A DNA stretch of 64,000 nt from Pseudomonas reactans (GCF_013385825.1 NZ_JACAPG010000017.1:24146-88145), one strand, 5' to 3'. Positions 34,909-43,728 are shown, counted from the first letter of the stretch. Translations and numbers: made by a program. Notes: generated by a model not told the origin, from the sequence alone.

Positions 34909-35024
34909 GGGGTTACGTCCTTGTGCGGCAATCAACAAATCCAACATGTGCCACAGGCAGCCCCTGGGCGCAGTGGTAAGGTAGCATGCAACCGCACAGC
35001 CTTGCCCCAGGAAGGAGCACCCAC

Positions 35025-35627
35025 ATGACCGGTCGCATCATCATCGCCGACGACCACCCGATGTTTCGCGAAGCCATGCTGCGCACGGTGCAGCGCTTGC
35101 TACCGGACGCTGTAGTGCAGGAAGCCGGCGATCTGGACACGGTGCTCACACTGATCGGCGAAGGCGGCGAGGTCGACACCCTGATCCTCGACCTGCGTTT
35201 TCCTGGCTTGACCTGCATGAGCCAACTGGTCGACCTGCGCCAGCAACTGCGGCGCACCACGTTGATCGTGGTGTCGATGGTGGATGACCCGGCATTGATC
35301 GATCAGGTCATGGCCCTGGGCGCCGACGGCTTCATCGGCAAGAACATCGCCCCCGACGAGATTGGCCAGGCGCTACTGGCCATCCGCGAAGGCGAAGTGC
35401 TAGTCAAGTTCGCCCCCTCCGGCCTGCTGCCGCTGGACACTCACACCCTCACCGCCCGCCAGCAGGACGTGCTGCGCCTGATCGCCCAAGGCAAGACCAA
35501 CAAGGAAATCGCCAAGGCCCTGGATATCTCGCCGTTCACCGTGCGCATCCATGTGTCGTCGCTGTTGCGTACGCTGGATGTGCCGTCGCGGGCCGCGGCA
35601 GCGGTGAAGTATTCCGGGGAGTTCTAG
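35025..35627 (+). CDS. LuxR/NarL-family response regulator
   Basis: 200 residues. Receiver with DDHP, phosphoacceptor Asp (LILDLRFPGL), and FIGKN; LuxR-type HTH at about 140-195 (LTARQQDVLRLIAQGKTNKE, DISPFTVRIHVSSLLRTLDV). ATG 35025 has a strong GGAAGGAG. Divergent from the hybrid kinase. Its stop is about 127 bp before the monooxygenase gene, so it may control that cluster; this is inference. Confidence 0.93.
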   Translation: MTGRIIIADDHPMFREAMLRTVQRLLPDAVVQEAGDLDTVLTLIGEGGEVDTLILDLRFPGLTCMSQLVDLRQQLRRTTLIVVSMVDDPALIDQVMALGADGFIGKNIAPDEIGQALLAIREGEVLVKFAPSGLLPLDTHTLTARQQDVLRLIAQGKTNKEIAKALDISPFTVRIHVSSLLRTLDVPSRAAAAVKYSGEF

Positions 35628-35753
35628 ATGAGCTCTGCATCCGATATTTATGCTCACTTCCCAGCTTAATAATATTTTATTTATAACCCCCCTCCCCCTA
35701 GCCTTGAAGTCATGCAAACGCTGAATCCAACTGCATTACGCAAGGACAGAGAC

Positions 35754-37043
35754 ATGACTCAAGCAATAACAAAAACAGACACGCTGGTGGTAGGCGCCGG
35801 CCAAGCTGGCGTGGCCATGAGCGAGCATTTGAGCAAGCAAGGTGTGCCCCATCTGGTGCTGGAGCGCAGTCGTATCGCCGAGCGCTGGCGCACCGGCCGT
35901 TGGGATTCGCTGGTGGCCAACGGGCCGGCCTGGCATGACCGCTTTCCGGGGCTGGAATTCGACACGGTCGCGCCGGATGGGTTTGCACCGAAAGAGCGTG
36001 TGGCGGATTACTTTGAGGCTTATGCCCGCAAGTTCAATGCGCCGATCCGTACCGGCGTGGATGTGCTGTCTGTGGTGCGTAATGTCGGCCGCCCTGGCTT
36101 CACCGTGCACACCAGCGAAGGCGTGATCGAGGCCAACCGTGTGGTCGCCGCCACCGGCCCGTTCCAGAAACCGGTGATTCCGGCCATCGCGCCGAAAGAC
36201 ACCACGCTGCATCAGATCCACTCCGCCGACTACCGCAACCCCGCACAACTGCCGGCCGGCGCGGTGCTGGTGGTCGGCGCGGGTTCCTCCGGCGTGCAGA
36301 TCGCCGATGAATTGCAGCGCTCGGGGCGTCAGGTATACCTCTCGGTCGGCGCCCACGACCGCCCGCCCCGCGCCTACCGCAACCGCGACTTCTGCTGGTG
36401 GCTGGGTGTACTGGGCGAGTGGGACCAGGCGGCCATGAAACCCGGCCGCGAGCACGTGACCATCGCAGTCAGCGGCGCACATGGCGGCAAGACCATCGAC
36501 TTCCGTGAGCTGGCCCAGCAAGGCATGACCCTGGTCGGCCTCACGCACGCGTTCGATGGCAGCGTCGCCCGCTTCCAACCAAACCTGGTGGAAAACCTGG
36601 CACGCGGTGATGAAAACTACCTGGCCCTGTTGGATGCGGCTGACGCTTATATCGAGCGAAACGGCGTCGACCTGCCGCTGGAACCCGAAGCCCGTCGCGT
36701 GTTCCCTGACGCCGACTGCATCAAGCACCCGATCCTGGAACTGGACCTGACCAAAGCCGGTGTCACCTCAATCATCTGGGCCACCGGGTTTGCCGTGGAC
36801 TACAGCTGGTTGAAAGTCGCCGCCTTCGACGAAGCCGGCAAGCCCCAACACCAGCGCGGTGTGTCCAGCGAGGCGGGGATCTACTTCCTCGGCTTGCCAT
36901 GGCAATCGCGCCGGGGTTCGTCGTTTATCTGGGGCGTCTGGCATGACGCCAAATATGTGGCCGACCACATCGCCATCCAGCGTCAATACCTTGAATACCG
37001 CGAAACCGCCTCGGTGGTTCGTTCGTCCCCTGTCAGCGCCTGA
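35754..37043 (+). CDS. FAD-dependent (flavin-containing/CzcO-like) monooxygenase
   Basis: 429 residues from ATG 35754 (AAGGACAGAG). Two dinucleotide-binding motifs: GAGQAG at about 13-18 for FAD and GAGSSG near 180 for NADPH. Signature ATGF near residue 340. The family hydroxylates or N-oxygenates small compounds. It is the first gene of a run with RidA, a DUF1028 protein and an M20 deacylase (gaps 25, 10 and -4 bp), so it probably oxidises a substrate whose product needs RidA. Substrate unknown. Confidence 0.9.
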   Translation: MTQAITKTDTLVVGAGQAGVAMSEHLSKQGVPHLVLERSRIAERWRTGRWDSLVANGPAWHDRFPGLEFDTVAPDGFAPKERVADYFEAYARKFNAPIRTGVDVLSVVRNVGRPGFTVHTSEGVIEANRVVAATGPFQKPVIPAIAPKDTTLHQIHSADYRNPAQLPAGAVLVVGAGSSGVQIADELQRSGRQVYLSVGAHDRPPRAYRNRDFCWWLGVLGEWDQAAMKPGREHVTIAVSGAHGGKTIDFRELAQQGMTLVGLTHAFDGSVARFQPNLVENLARGDENYLALLDAADAYIERNGVDLPLEPEARRVFPDADCIKHPILELDLTKAGVTSIIWATGFAVDYSWLKVAAFDEAGKPQHQRGVSSEAGIYFLGLPWQSRRGSSFIWGVWHDAKYVADHIAIQRQYLEYRETASVVRSSPVSA

Positions 37044-37068
37044 TCCCTTTATTGCCGGAGTTTTTCTG

Positions 37069-37479
37069 ATGCCTACTCACACTCGCATCCGCATGTTCAA
37101 CACCAAGGAAACCTACCCTAACCAGAGCCTGGACAACGACCTGTGCCAGGCCGTGCGTGCCGGCAATACCGTGTACGTGCGCGGCCAGGTGGGCACGGAT
37201 TTCGAAGGTAACCTGATCGGCCTTGGCGACCCGCGCGCCCAGGCCGAGCAAGCCATGAAAAACGTCAAGCAACTGCTGGAAGAAGCTGGCAGCGACCTGT
37301 CGCACATCGTCAAGACCACCACCTACCTGATCGACCCGCGCTACCGCGAGCCGGTGTACCAGGAAGTCGGCAAATGGCTCAAGGGCGTGTTCCCGATTTC
37401 CACCGGGCTGGTGGTATCGGCGCTTGGCCAGCCGCAGTGGTTGATGGAAATCGACGTGATCGCCGTTATTCCCGAGTAA
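37069..37479 (+). CDS. RidA/Rid-family protein (reactive enamine/imine deaminase type)
   Basis: 136 residues, YjgF/YER057c/UK114 fold: VYVRGQVGTDFEGN, KNVKQLLEEAGSDLSHIVKT and TYLIDPRYREPVYQE. The usual RidA catalytic Arg near residue 105 is replaced: the stretch reads PISTGLVVSALGQPQWLMEI instead of a PARSxVxV form, so it may belong to a Rid subgroup that does not deaminate 2-aminoacrylate. 25 bp after the monooxygenase. Confidence 0.9.
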   Translation: MPTHTRIRMFNTKETYPNQSLDNDLCQAVRAGNTVYVRGQVGTDFEGNLIGLGDPRAQAEQAMKNVKQLLEEAGSDLSHIVKTTTYLIDPRYREPVYQEVGKWLKGVFPISTGLVVSALGQPQWLMEIDVIAVIPE

Positions 37480-37489
37480 GGAGCCGCAC

Positions 37490-38167
37490 ATGACTTTTTC
37501 AATCGTCGGCCGTTGCGCCGAAACCGGTCAACTGGGCATCGCCATCAGCTCATCGAGCATTGCCGTGGGGGCTCGCTGCCCATGGTTGCGGCCTGGTGTG
37601 GGCGCGGTGTCGACCCAGAACATCACTCTCCCGGCCCTGGGCCCGGACGTGCTGGATTTGTTGGAACAAGGCCTCGCCCCCGCCGATGCGATCGACAAGG
37701 CCCTGACACGCAACGGCTACAGCCAGTACCGGCAACTGACGGCGATTGATCATCTGGGCCGCAGCGTGCACTTCAGCGGCAGCGAAACCCTCGGTACACA
37801 TAATGCCGTGTCGGGCGAACAGTGCGTGGCAGCGGGCAATATGCTCGCCGACCGCGCGGTGATCGAGGCAATGGTCACGGCTTTTGAGCAAGGCGAAGGC
37901 CAGTTGGCCGATCGCCTGCTGGCGGCGATGCACGCCGCCATTGCCGTCGGCGGCGAAGCCGGCCCGGTGCATTCCGCCGCGCTGGTGGTGGTGGGCGAAC
38001 TGACCTGGCCGATCATCAACCTGCGCGTGGATTGGGCCGATGAACAACCGATCCTTGAATTGCAAAAGCTCTGGGACGCCTATCGCCCGCAAGTGCAGGA
38101 CTACATCGACCGCGCCCTCGCCCCGGACCGTTCCCCTGGCTACGGCGTGGCCGGAGACGACCGATGA
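37490..38167 (+). CDS. DUF1028 family protein (putative Ntn-hydrolase fold)
   Basis: 225 residues. It opens TFSIVGRCAETGQLGIAISS, the DUF1028 start, followed by GVGAVSTQN and GEQCVAAGNML. DUF1028 proteins resemble Ntn hydrolases and often lie near peptidases or amidases. An exact AGGAG precedes ATG 37490. Its stop overlaps the deacylase start by 4 bp. Substrate unknown; an amide hydrolase is plausible. Confidence 0.9.
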   Translation: MTFSIVGRCAETGQLGIAISSSSIAVGARCPWLRPGVGAVSTQNITLPALGPDVLDLLEQGLAPADAIDKALTRNGYSQYRQLTAIDHLGRSVHFSGSETLGTHNAVSGEQCVAAGNMLADRAVIEAMVTAFEQGEGQLADRLLAAMHAAIAVGGEAGPVHSAALVVVGELTWPIINLRVDWADEQPILELQKLWDAYRPQVQDYIDRALAPDRSPGYGVAGDDR

Positions 38168-39309
38168 ACACCAGCCGCGAACTGCTGCAGACGTTGGTGG
38201 GGTTCGATACCACCAGCCGTGAGTCCAACCTGCAACTGATCGAGTTTGTACGCGATTACCTGGCGGGGTGCGGGGTGACCAGCGAATTGGTCTACAACGA
38301 AGCACGCAGCAAGGCCAACCTGTTTGCCAGTGTCGGTCCGGTTGAGTTGCCGGGGATCGTGCTGTCGGGGCACACCGATGTGGTGCCGGTGGACGGCCAG
38401 CCATGGACCGTGCCGCCGTTTGAACTGACCGAACGCGACGGCAAGCTGTTTGGCCGTGGCACCGCCGACATGAAGGGCTATATCGCCTGTGTGTTGGCGC
38501 TGGTGCCGGCGTTGATCGAGGCACCCTTGCGGATACCGGTGCATATCGCCCTGTCCTACGACGAGGAAGTCGGTTGCCTGGGCGTGCGTTCGTTGCTCGC
38601 GGTACTGGAGCAACGGCCGGTGAAACCGATGCTATGCATTATCGGGGAGCCGACCGAACTCAAGCCAGTGCTCGGCCACAAGGGCAAACTGGCGATGCGC
38701 TGCGATGTGCATGGCGAGGCGTGTCATTCGGCCTATGCGCCGTATGGGGTAAATGCGATTGAGCATGCTGCCGAGTTGATTGGCGAGTTGGGACGGATTG
38801 GGCAGCGTCTGCGGGACACCCAGGATGCACGGTTTGACCCGCCGTTCAGCACGGTGCAAACCGGTGTGATCAGCGGTGGCAAGGCCCTGAATATCGTTCC
38901 GGCGGATTGTCGGTTTGATTTTGAGGTGCGTGCGTTGCCGTCGCAGGACCCGTCCGAGGTGGCGGATGAGCTGAAGGCGTACGCCGAGCAGCAGGTGTTG
39001 CCACGCATGCAGGCAGTGAGTGCGCAGAGTGCAATACGGTTTACCGAGTTGTCGGCCTACCCAGGGCTGGTCACCGATGAGCGCAGCCAGGCGGCGGAGT
39101 TGATCGCGGCGTTTTCCGGTTCACGGGAGTTTGGCACGGTGGCGTTTGGTACTGAGGGTGGGTTGTTTGATGCGGTGGGTATTCCCACGGTGGTGTGCGG
39201 GCCTGGGAGCATGGACCAGGGGCATAAGCCGGATGAGTTTGTCAGCCTGGAGCAACTGGCGGGGTGCGATGCTATGCTGGGGCGGATGCTGGACTCGATT
39301 CGCATGTAA
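38164..39309 (+). CDS. M20 family deacylase, acetylornithine deacetylase (ArgE)-like
   Basis: 381 residues. Zinc ligands visible: His in GHTDVVP, Asp in GRGTADMKG, Glu in SYDEEVG, then Glu in IIGEPTELK, and His near the C-terminus (GPGSMDQGHKPDEFV). M20A/ArgE family removes an acyl group from an amino acid-type amide. Genomic context with a DUF1028 protein, RidA and a monooxygenase suggests a different substrate than N-acetylornithine. ATGA overlap with the upstream gene. Confidence 0.9.
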   Translation: MNTSRELLQTLVGFDTTSRESNLQLIEFVRDYLAGCGVTSELVYNEARSKANLFASVGPVELPGIVLSGHTDVVPVDGQPWTVPPFELTERDGKLFGRGTADMKGYIACVLALVPALIEAPLRIPVHIALSYDEEVGCLGVRSLLAVLEQRPVKPMLCIIGEPTELKPVLGHKGKLAMRCDVHGEACHSAYAPYGVNAIEHAAELIGELGRIGQRLRDTQDARFDPPFSTVQTGVISGGKALNIVPADCRFDFEVRALPSQDPSEVADELKAYAEQQVLPRMQAVSAQSAIRFTELSAYPGLVTDERSQAAELIAAFSGSREFGTVAFGTEGGLFDAVGIPTVVCGPGSMDQGHKPDEFVSLEQLAGCDAMLGRMLDSIRM

Positions 39310-39320
39310 TCCACCACTCC

Positions 39321-39425
39321 TTGTAGGAGCCGGCTTGCCGGCGAAAAACGAGAGGGCGCGGCGTTTTGTCTGGTTACCCGCGTTATCGTTGACGACCATC
39401 GCTGGCAAGCCAGCTCCTACAGGGG
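39321..39425. repeat. REPIN (inverted REP pair)
   Basis: Left REP GGAGCCGGCTTGCCGGCGA and inverted right REP with GCTGGCAAGCCAGCTCC. Placed between the convergent ArgE-like gene and LysR gene. Confidence 0.88.
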
Positions 39426-39430
39426 TTGTG

Positions 39431-40342
39431 TCAGCCGAGCAGGCGGGCGAGTTCTTCGCGGCAATAGTCTACGAAGAGCTGCACCGGCTTGGTCAGCGGT
39501 GCGCGGCGAAGCCAGACGGCTGACAAGCCTGAGCCGGTCACCGTTTCCGCCAACGGCACGCACACTACTTTCTGCCCATCGTAGGTGTACTCGGTGAACG
39601 GTTTTGTCACCAGAATCGAAAACCCGAACCCTCGCCCCACCATCCCCCGCACCATCTCGATCGACGGCGAGCTGAACACGATATTTGGCGTCAACCCACG
39701 CTCTTCAAAGATGCTCACAAAGTAGGTGCGGCTCGGCAGCACGTCCAGCAAGATCATCGGTTCCAGCACCAGGTCCGCCAGCGACACCTTGGCCTGCTGC
39801 GCGAAACGATGATCCGCCGGCAACAGCGCATAAGGCTGCTGCGGCGGCATCAAGGGCGTGGTTTCGATGGTCGCGCCCAGGTCATGTTCGAACAGCATCG
39901 CCACGTCGATACTGCCCGCCGTCAGCGCCTGCACCAGCTCCTGCTGCTCGCCATCACGTATGCGGATCTCCACCCCTGGCCAGCGCGCCTTGAAGCCGGC
40001 GATCAGGCGCGGCAGGTACAGCGGCGCCACGGTTTCAAAGCAGCCGATATCGATTTGCCCCGCCACCACGTCATTGTCCGCGAGGGCGTTCTGCTCGAAC
40101 TCATGGGCTACGCGCAGCAGCTCCAGGGCCTTGCGATAGAAGCGTGCGCCGCTGGGCGTCAGCGACACCCCCTGGGCGTGATGACGGATAAACAGCTGCA
40201 CGCCAAAGCTGTCTTCCAACTGCTTGATCGCCGTAGACACCGACGGCTGCGCGATGTACAGCTTGCGCGAGGCCTCGGCGACGCTGCCGCATTCGGCCGT
40301 GGTGACGAAATATCTGAGTTGGCGCAGGTTGTACGCAGCCAT
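39431..40342 (-). CDS. LysR-family transcriptional regulator
   Basis: 303 residues. HTH NLRQLRYFVTTAECGSVAEA, then KLYIAQPSVSTAIKQLEDSF, and an effector domain with IEIRIRDGEQQELVQAL-like Trp-rich region. It is divergent from the NCS1 permease with 219 bp between, where a symmetric element lies (40418-40441). It probably controls the permease and the monooxygenase-RidA-DUF1028-M20 run behind it. Effector unknown. Confidence 0.92.
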   Translation of the reverse strand: MAAYNLRQLRYFVTTAECGSVAEASRKLYIAQPSVSTAIKQLEDSFGVQLFIRHHAQGVSLTPSGARFYRKALELLRVAHEFEQNALADNDVVAGQIDIGCFETVAPLYLPRLIAGFKARWPGVEIRIRDGEQQELVQALTAGSIDVAMLFEHDLGATIETTPLMPPQQPYALLPADHRFAQQAKVSLADLVLEPMILLDVLPSRTYFVSIFEERGLTPNIVFSSPSIEMVRGMVGRGFGFSILVTKPFTEYTYDGQKVVCVPLAETVTGSGLSAVWLRRAPLTKPVQLFVDYCREELARLLG

Positions 40343-40417
40343 CGGGACCTCCAGAAACGTGAGACTTCGCCCGCTAAACAGGTGTAGGCAACATACCGGA
40401 GCGCAGCAAGGCTGCGA

Positions 40418-40441
40418 GCTATATTTTTTAAGGTCTATAGC
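40418..40441. promoter_or_regulatory. Inverted repeat between LysR and permease genes
   Basis: GCTATA and TATAGC separated by 12 bases (AT-rich). A symmetric A/T-rich arm spacing of this type suits a LysR dimer site (T-N11-A like). Lies in the 40343-40561 gap, which otherwise contains no gene. Confidence 0.45.
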
Positions 40442-40561
40442 AACAAACTTACTAATTTACCTCCCAGCGCCCATTGCAGATCATCACTCCAACAACAAAG
40501 CGCCGCGCACGTGGCGCACAGCGAAGTACGTCAACGTACTCACCTTGCCTTGGAGTTCGTC

Positions 40562-41977
40562 ATGGTCACCACTGCAACATCCTCCGCCCCGCTTATCGAA
40601 AAACACACGATTGGATACGTGCCCCCGGAAGATCGCCATGGAAAGGTAAGAGACCTGTTCACCCTGTGGTTCGGCGGCAACATTGCGCCGCTGCCGATCG
40701 TCACGGGTGCGCTGGGTGTGCAACTGTTCCACCTTAACCTCCTCTGGGGCATCGTCGCCATCCTCGTCGGCCACCTGGTCGGCGGCGTGCTGATGGCGCT
40801 GCACTCAGCCCAGGGCCCGCAAATGGGCATCCCGCAAATGATCCAGAGCCGCGCCCAGTTCGGCTCACTCGGCGCCCTGCTGGTGGTGGTGATCGCCGGC
40901 GTGATGTACATCGGTTTCTTCGCTTCCAACATTGTGCTCGCGGGTAAATCCCTGCACGGCGTGGTCGACTCAGTACCGGTGCCGGTGGGCATCGTGATCG
41001 GCGCCATTGGTTCCGGGATCATCGGCATCATTGGCTACCGTTTCATCCATGTGCTTAACCGCATCGGCACCTGGGTGCTCGGCGCCGGGATCGTGCTGGG
41101 CTTCGGCTACATATTTACCCACGTACAGACCACCGACTTCCTGACACGCGGCGAATTCAACATCGCAGGCGTGCTGGCGACCGTGTCTCTGGCAGCGTTG
41201 TGGCAAATCGCATTCGCTCCCTACGTCTCCGACTACTCACGCTACCTGCCGGCTGACGTGCCGGTTGCGTCCACCTTCTGGACCACCTACCTCGGCTCGG
41301 CGCTGGGCTCCAGCCTGTCGTTCATCTTCGGCGCGGTCGCCGTGCTGGCGACGCCAGTGGGCATGGACACCATGGACGCGGTCAAACTCGCCACCGGCGC
41401 CATCGGGCCGTTGATGCTGGTGCTGTTCCTGCTCAGCGTGATCAGTCACAACGCCCTTAACCTGTACGGTGCCGTACTGTCGATCATCACCCTGGTGCAG
41501 ACCTTTGCCTACCGCTGGATTCCAACGGCCAGAAGCCGCGTGGTGATCTCGATCCTGGTGCTGGCGGCCTGTGCGATTGCCGCGGTGTTTGCCTCCAAGG
41601 ACTTCATCGGCCACTTCGTCGATATGGTGCTGGTGCTACTGGTGGTACTGGTGCCGTGGACGGCGATCAACCTGATCGACTTCTACGCGATCCATAAGGG
41701 CAAATACGACATTGCCTCGATCTTCCGCGTGGATGGCGGGATTTACGGGCGGTACAACCCGCAGGCGCTGTTGGCGTATGCGGTCGGCATTGTGGTGCAG
41801 ATTCCATTTATGAACACGCCGCTGTATGTGGGGCCGATTTCGGAGCACATCAACGGGGCAGACTTGTCCTGGGTAGTGGGGTTGGTGGTGACGTCGCCGC
41901 TGTATTTCTGGTTGGCGAGTCGGGACAGTGCGTATAAGCGCCGGATGGAGGGAGGAAAATTGGTGGGGGGGATTTAA
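40562..41977 (+). CDS. NCS1-family purine/cytosine-type permease
   Basis: 471 residues, about 12 membrane segments. It carries the cytosine-permease region (WFGGNIAPLPIVTGALGVQL) and FAPYVSDYSRYLPADV in mid-protein, typical of the cytosine/purine/uracil/thiamine/allantoin permease family. Symport of a small nitrogenous ring compound or hydantoin-like molecule is expected. GGAG lies upstream of ATG 40562; an earlier in-frame codon is unlikely. Divergent from the LysR gene. Followed by a terminator. Confidence 0.92.
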   Translation: MVTTATSSAPLIEKHTIGYVPPEDRHGKVRDLFTLWFGGNIAPLPIVTGALGVQLFHLNLLWGIVAILVGHLVGGVLMALHSAQGPQMGIPQMIQSRAQFGSLGALLVVVIAGVMYIGFFASNIVLAGKSLHGVVDSVPVPVGIVIGAIGSGIIGIIGYRFIHVLNRIGTWVLGAGIVLGFGYIFTHVQTTDFLTRGEFNIAGVLATVSLAALWQIAFAPYVSDYSRYLPADVPVASTFWTTYLGSALGSSLSFIFGAVAVLATPVGMDTMDAVKLATGAIGPLMLVLFLLSVISHNALNLYGAVLSIITLVQTFAYRWIPTARSRVVISILVLAACAIAAVFASKDFIGHFVDMVLVLLVVLVPWTAINLIDFYAIHKGKYDIASIFRVDGGIYGRYNPQALLAYAVGIVVQIPFMNTPLYVGPISEHINGADLSWVVGLVVTSPLYFWLASRDSAYKRRMEGGKLVGGI

Positions 41978-42007
41978 CCCGGCTGTTTTGGATTGAGTTG
42001 TGAAGGA

Positions 42008-42027
42008 AACCCGCTTTGGCGGGTTTT
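42008..42027 (+). terminator. Rho-independent terminator after the permease gene
   Basis: AACCCGC, loop TTTG, GCGGGTTTT: a 7-bp stem followed by a T run, 31 bp after the permease stop. Confidence 0.85.
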
Positions 42028-42136
42028 CTGGTTGCAATGAGTGTGCTTTGGCTCCTACCGGCGATAGCGTTTCAGTGCCAGGCACGTGATGTTTCTCTAT
42101 GATAGAAGCTTTCGCTTAGTGCCTCAGGAAACGCCC

Positions 42137-42628
42137 ATGCCCGCCCTCACCTTCCGCAATGCCCTCCCCGCCGATGCTGCCCGGTGCTTTGAAATCGAGA
42201 TTACCGCCTACGAAGGCGACGAAGCCGCGACACTGGAAAAAATCGCCACGCGCATTGCGCAGTACCCGCAAGGCTTTTTGATCCTGGAGGCCGAGGGCCA
42301 AACCGTGGGTTTCATCAACTGCGGTTGCGCCTATGACGTGGTGATGTCGGACGAGGCGTTCAAGGAGTTGGTGGGCCATTCGGCCGAAGCGCCGAATGTG
42401 GTGATCATGTCTGTAGTGGTCGACCCTGCGCAGCAGGGCAAGGGCTATTCCAAACTGTTGATGACCGAGTTTGTGCAGCGCATGCGTGGGATGGGCAAGC
42501 AGACGATTCATTTGATGTGTAAGGAGCAGCATGTGCCGTTGTACGAGCGCATGGGCTACCACTACACCAAACCCTCCCCTTCCGACCATGGCGCAATGGC
42601 GTGGCATGAGATGGTGATGGCGCTCTAG
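42137..42628 (+). CDS. GNAT family N-acetyltransferase
   Basis: 163 residues from ATG 42137 (CAGGAA upstream). Opens LTFRNALPADAARCFEIEIT; the acetyl-CoA site lies at VVDPAQQGKGYSKLL, with a C-terminal YERMGY. Resembles arylalkylamine/polyamine-type acetyltransferases. No obvious operon partner. Confidence 0.9.
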   Translation: MPALTFRNALPADAARCFEIEITAYEGDEAATLEKIATRIAQYPQGFLILEAEGQTVGFINCGCAYDVVMSDEAFKELVGHSAEAPNVVIMSVVVDPAQQGKGYSKLLMTEFVQRMRGMGKQTIHLMCKEQHVPLYERMGYHYTKPSPSDHGAMAWHEMVMAL

Positions 42629-42933
42629 AGCACCGCAGGTGGGTTCCGGTTGTGTGTCGAGACATCTAAGGCGTGGCGACAGCTCAAGAGATCAATGTAT
42701 TTCAATCCGCAAAAAAGCTGGGGCGCGGCTCCAATCTCTGACGCCAGACTTGAGTCCACACACGATAAACAAGACATGGCCTACAGTCTCACAACCGACT
42801 TTGTGAACGGACCCGAGGCTGGTTTCAGCCCGTTACATCCCCGTGAAAACACCTCATTGAATGCCTTCCCGGTGCTCGATAGCCTGCGATGCGCCCATCA
42901 GGGTATTTTTATCTTCATCACAGAGGTGCACGC

Positions 42934-43197
42934 ATGTCTTCAATCGGTGGATTTAACCCTTTCGCTTCGAAGTATCAGGCATTCGAAATCGGCGGGATCG
43001 ATAGCGACAAACCCAGGCATAACCCCCTTGATCAGTCAGCGGGAGATGATGCCGAATACTTCGATCACAAGACCCAAAGCTGGCAACCGACGCAGTCAGC
43101 CGGCAACGGACACTATGCGCCCCTTGGTGATCCTTACCGCGAGCCTATAGATTTCGAGATCAAGGCCGATGACGAGGGAGGCTGGCAGCGGGCGTAA
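42934..43197 (+). CDS. Hypothetical small protein (87 aa)
   Basis: ATG 42934 preceded by GAGGTG at fair spacing. Sequence MSSIGGFNPFASKYQAFEIG with an acidic, low-hydrophobicity tail (EPIDFEIKADDEGGW). No membrane segment or known domain. A strong hairpin lies 10 bp after the stop, which supports it being a real transcription unit. The 305 bp before it (42629-42933) hold no convincing gene. Unknown function. Confidence 0.45.
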   Translation: MSSIGGFNPFASKYQAFEIGGIDSDKPRHNPLDQSAGDDAEYFDHKTQSWQPTQSAGNGHYAPLGDPYREPIDFEIKADDEGGWQRA

Positions 43198-43206
43198 GAC
43201 CATTGG

Positions 43207-43238
43207 CGGCCCGAGGCAGTGCGCACCTGCCCGGGCCG
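43207..43238 (+). terminator. Hairpin after the 87-aa protein gene
   Basis: Two arms, CGGCCCG plus GGCAG with a single bulged A against CTGCC plus CGGGCCG, give a 12-bp stem with a 7-base loop. No T run follows, so it may be Rho-assisted or a structural end. Confidence 0.5.
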
Positions 43239-43266
43239 TTCAACAAGCAACTGGTGAGATGCAACG

Positions 43267-43692
43267 ATGACTGCACCTTCAATTGAAATCAGCGACCAAC
43301 CCAACCCCGAAGCCGAGCGCATCCTTGGCAGCGGGCTGGCGGCATTTAACGAAAGCATCACCGGCTACAACGATCGCAGGCCGCTGATGGTGCTGATCAA
43401 AGACCCCGAAACGGATCAGATCCTCGGCGGCATTACCGGTAAAACCACGCTGGGCATGGCCTTTCTCGACCTCTTCCACCTGCCTGAACACCTGCGTGGC
43501 TCGGGGGTGGGCCGCCAATTGCTGCAAATCTTCGAAGACGAAGCCCGACGACGGGGTTGCCGCAATGCGGTGCTGTATACCCTAAGCTTCCAAGCGCCAG
43601 GGTTCTACGAGAAGTTCGGTTGGGTGAAATTCGGTGAAGTGCCCTGCGAACCAGAGGGCAGCAGCCGGGTGTTTCTGTCTAAACCGCTGTGA
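43267..43692 (+). CDS. GNAT family N-acetyltransferase
   Basis: 141 residues. Contains LLQIFEDEARRRGCRN, LYTLSFQAPGFYEKFGWVKF and the acyl-CoA motif LRGSGVGRQLLQ. Family acetyl/acyl transfer, substrate unknown. ATG 43267 has a weak purine-rich leader. Confidence 0.88.
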   Translation: MTAPSIEISDQPNPEAERILGSGLAAFNESITGYNDRRPLMVLIKDPETDQILGGITGKTTLGMAFLDLFHLPEHLRGSGVGRQLLQIFEDEARRRGCRNAVLYTLSFQAPGFYEKFGWVKFGEVPCEPEGSSRVFLSKPL

Positions 43693-43728
43693 GAGTCGCT
43701 TACAACAGCGATAGCGGTGCGGATTGGT

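Noticed and set aside
42047..42070. Degenerate REP remnant before the GNAT gene
   Set aside because: Only pieces such as GGCTCCTAC and CCGGCGATAGCG remain; not enough for a confident element.
42650..43150. 166-codon ORF upstream of the 87-aa protein
   Set aside because: Overlaps the better-supported ORF in another frame; no domain or ribosome site, and Ser/Thr/Pro-rich chance-like composition.
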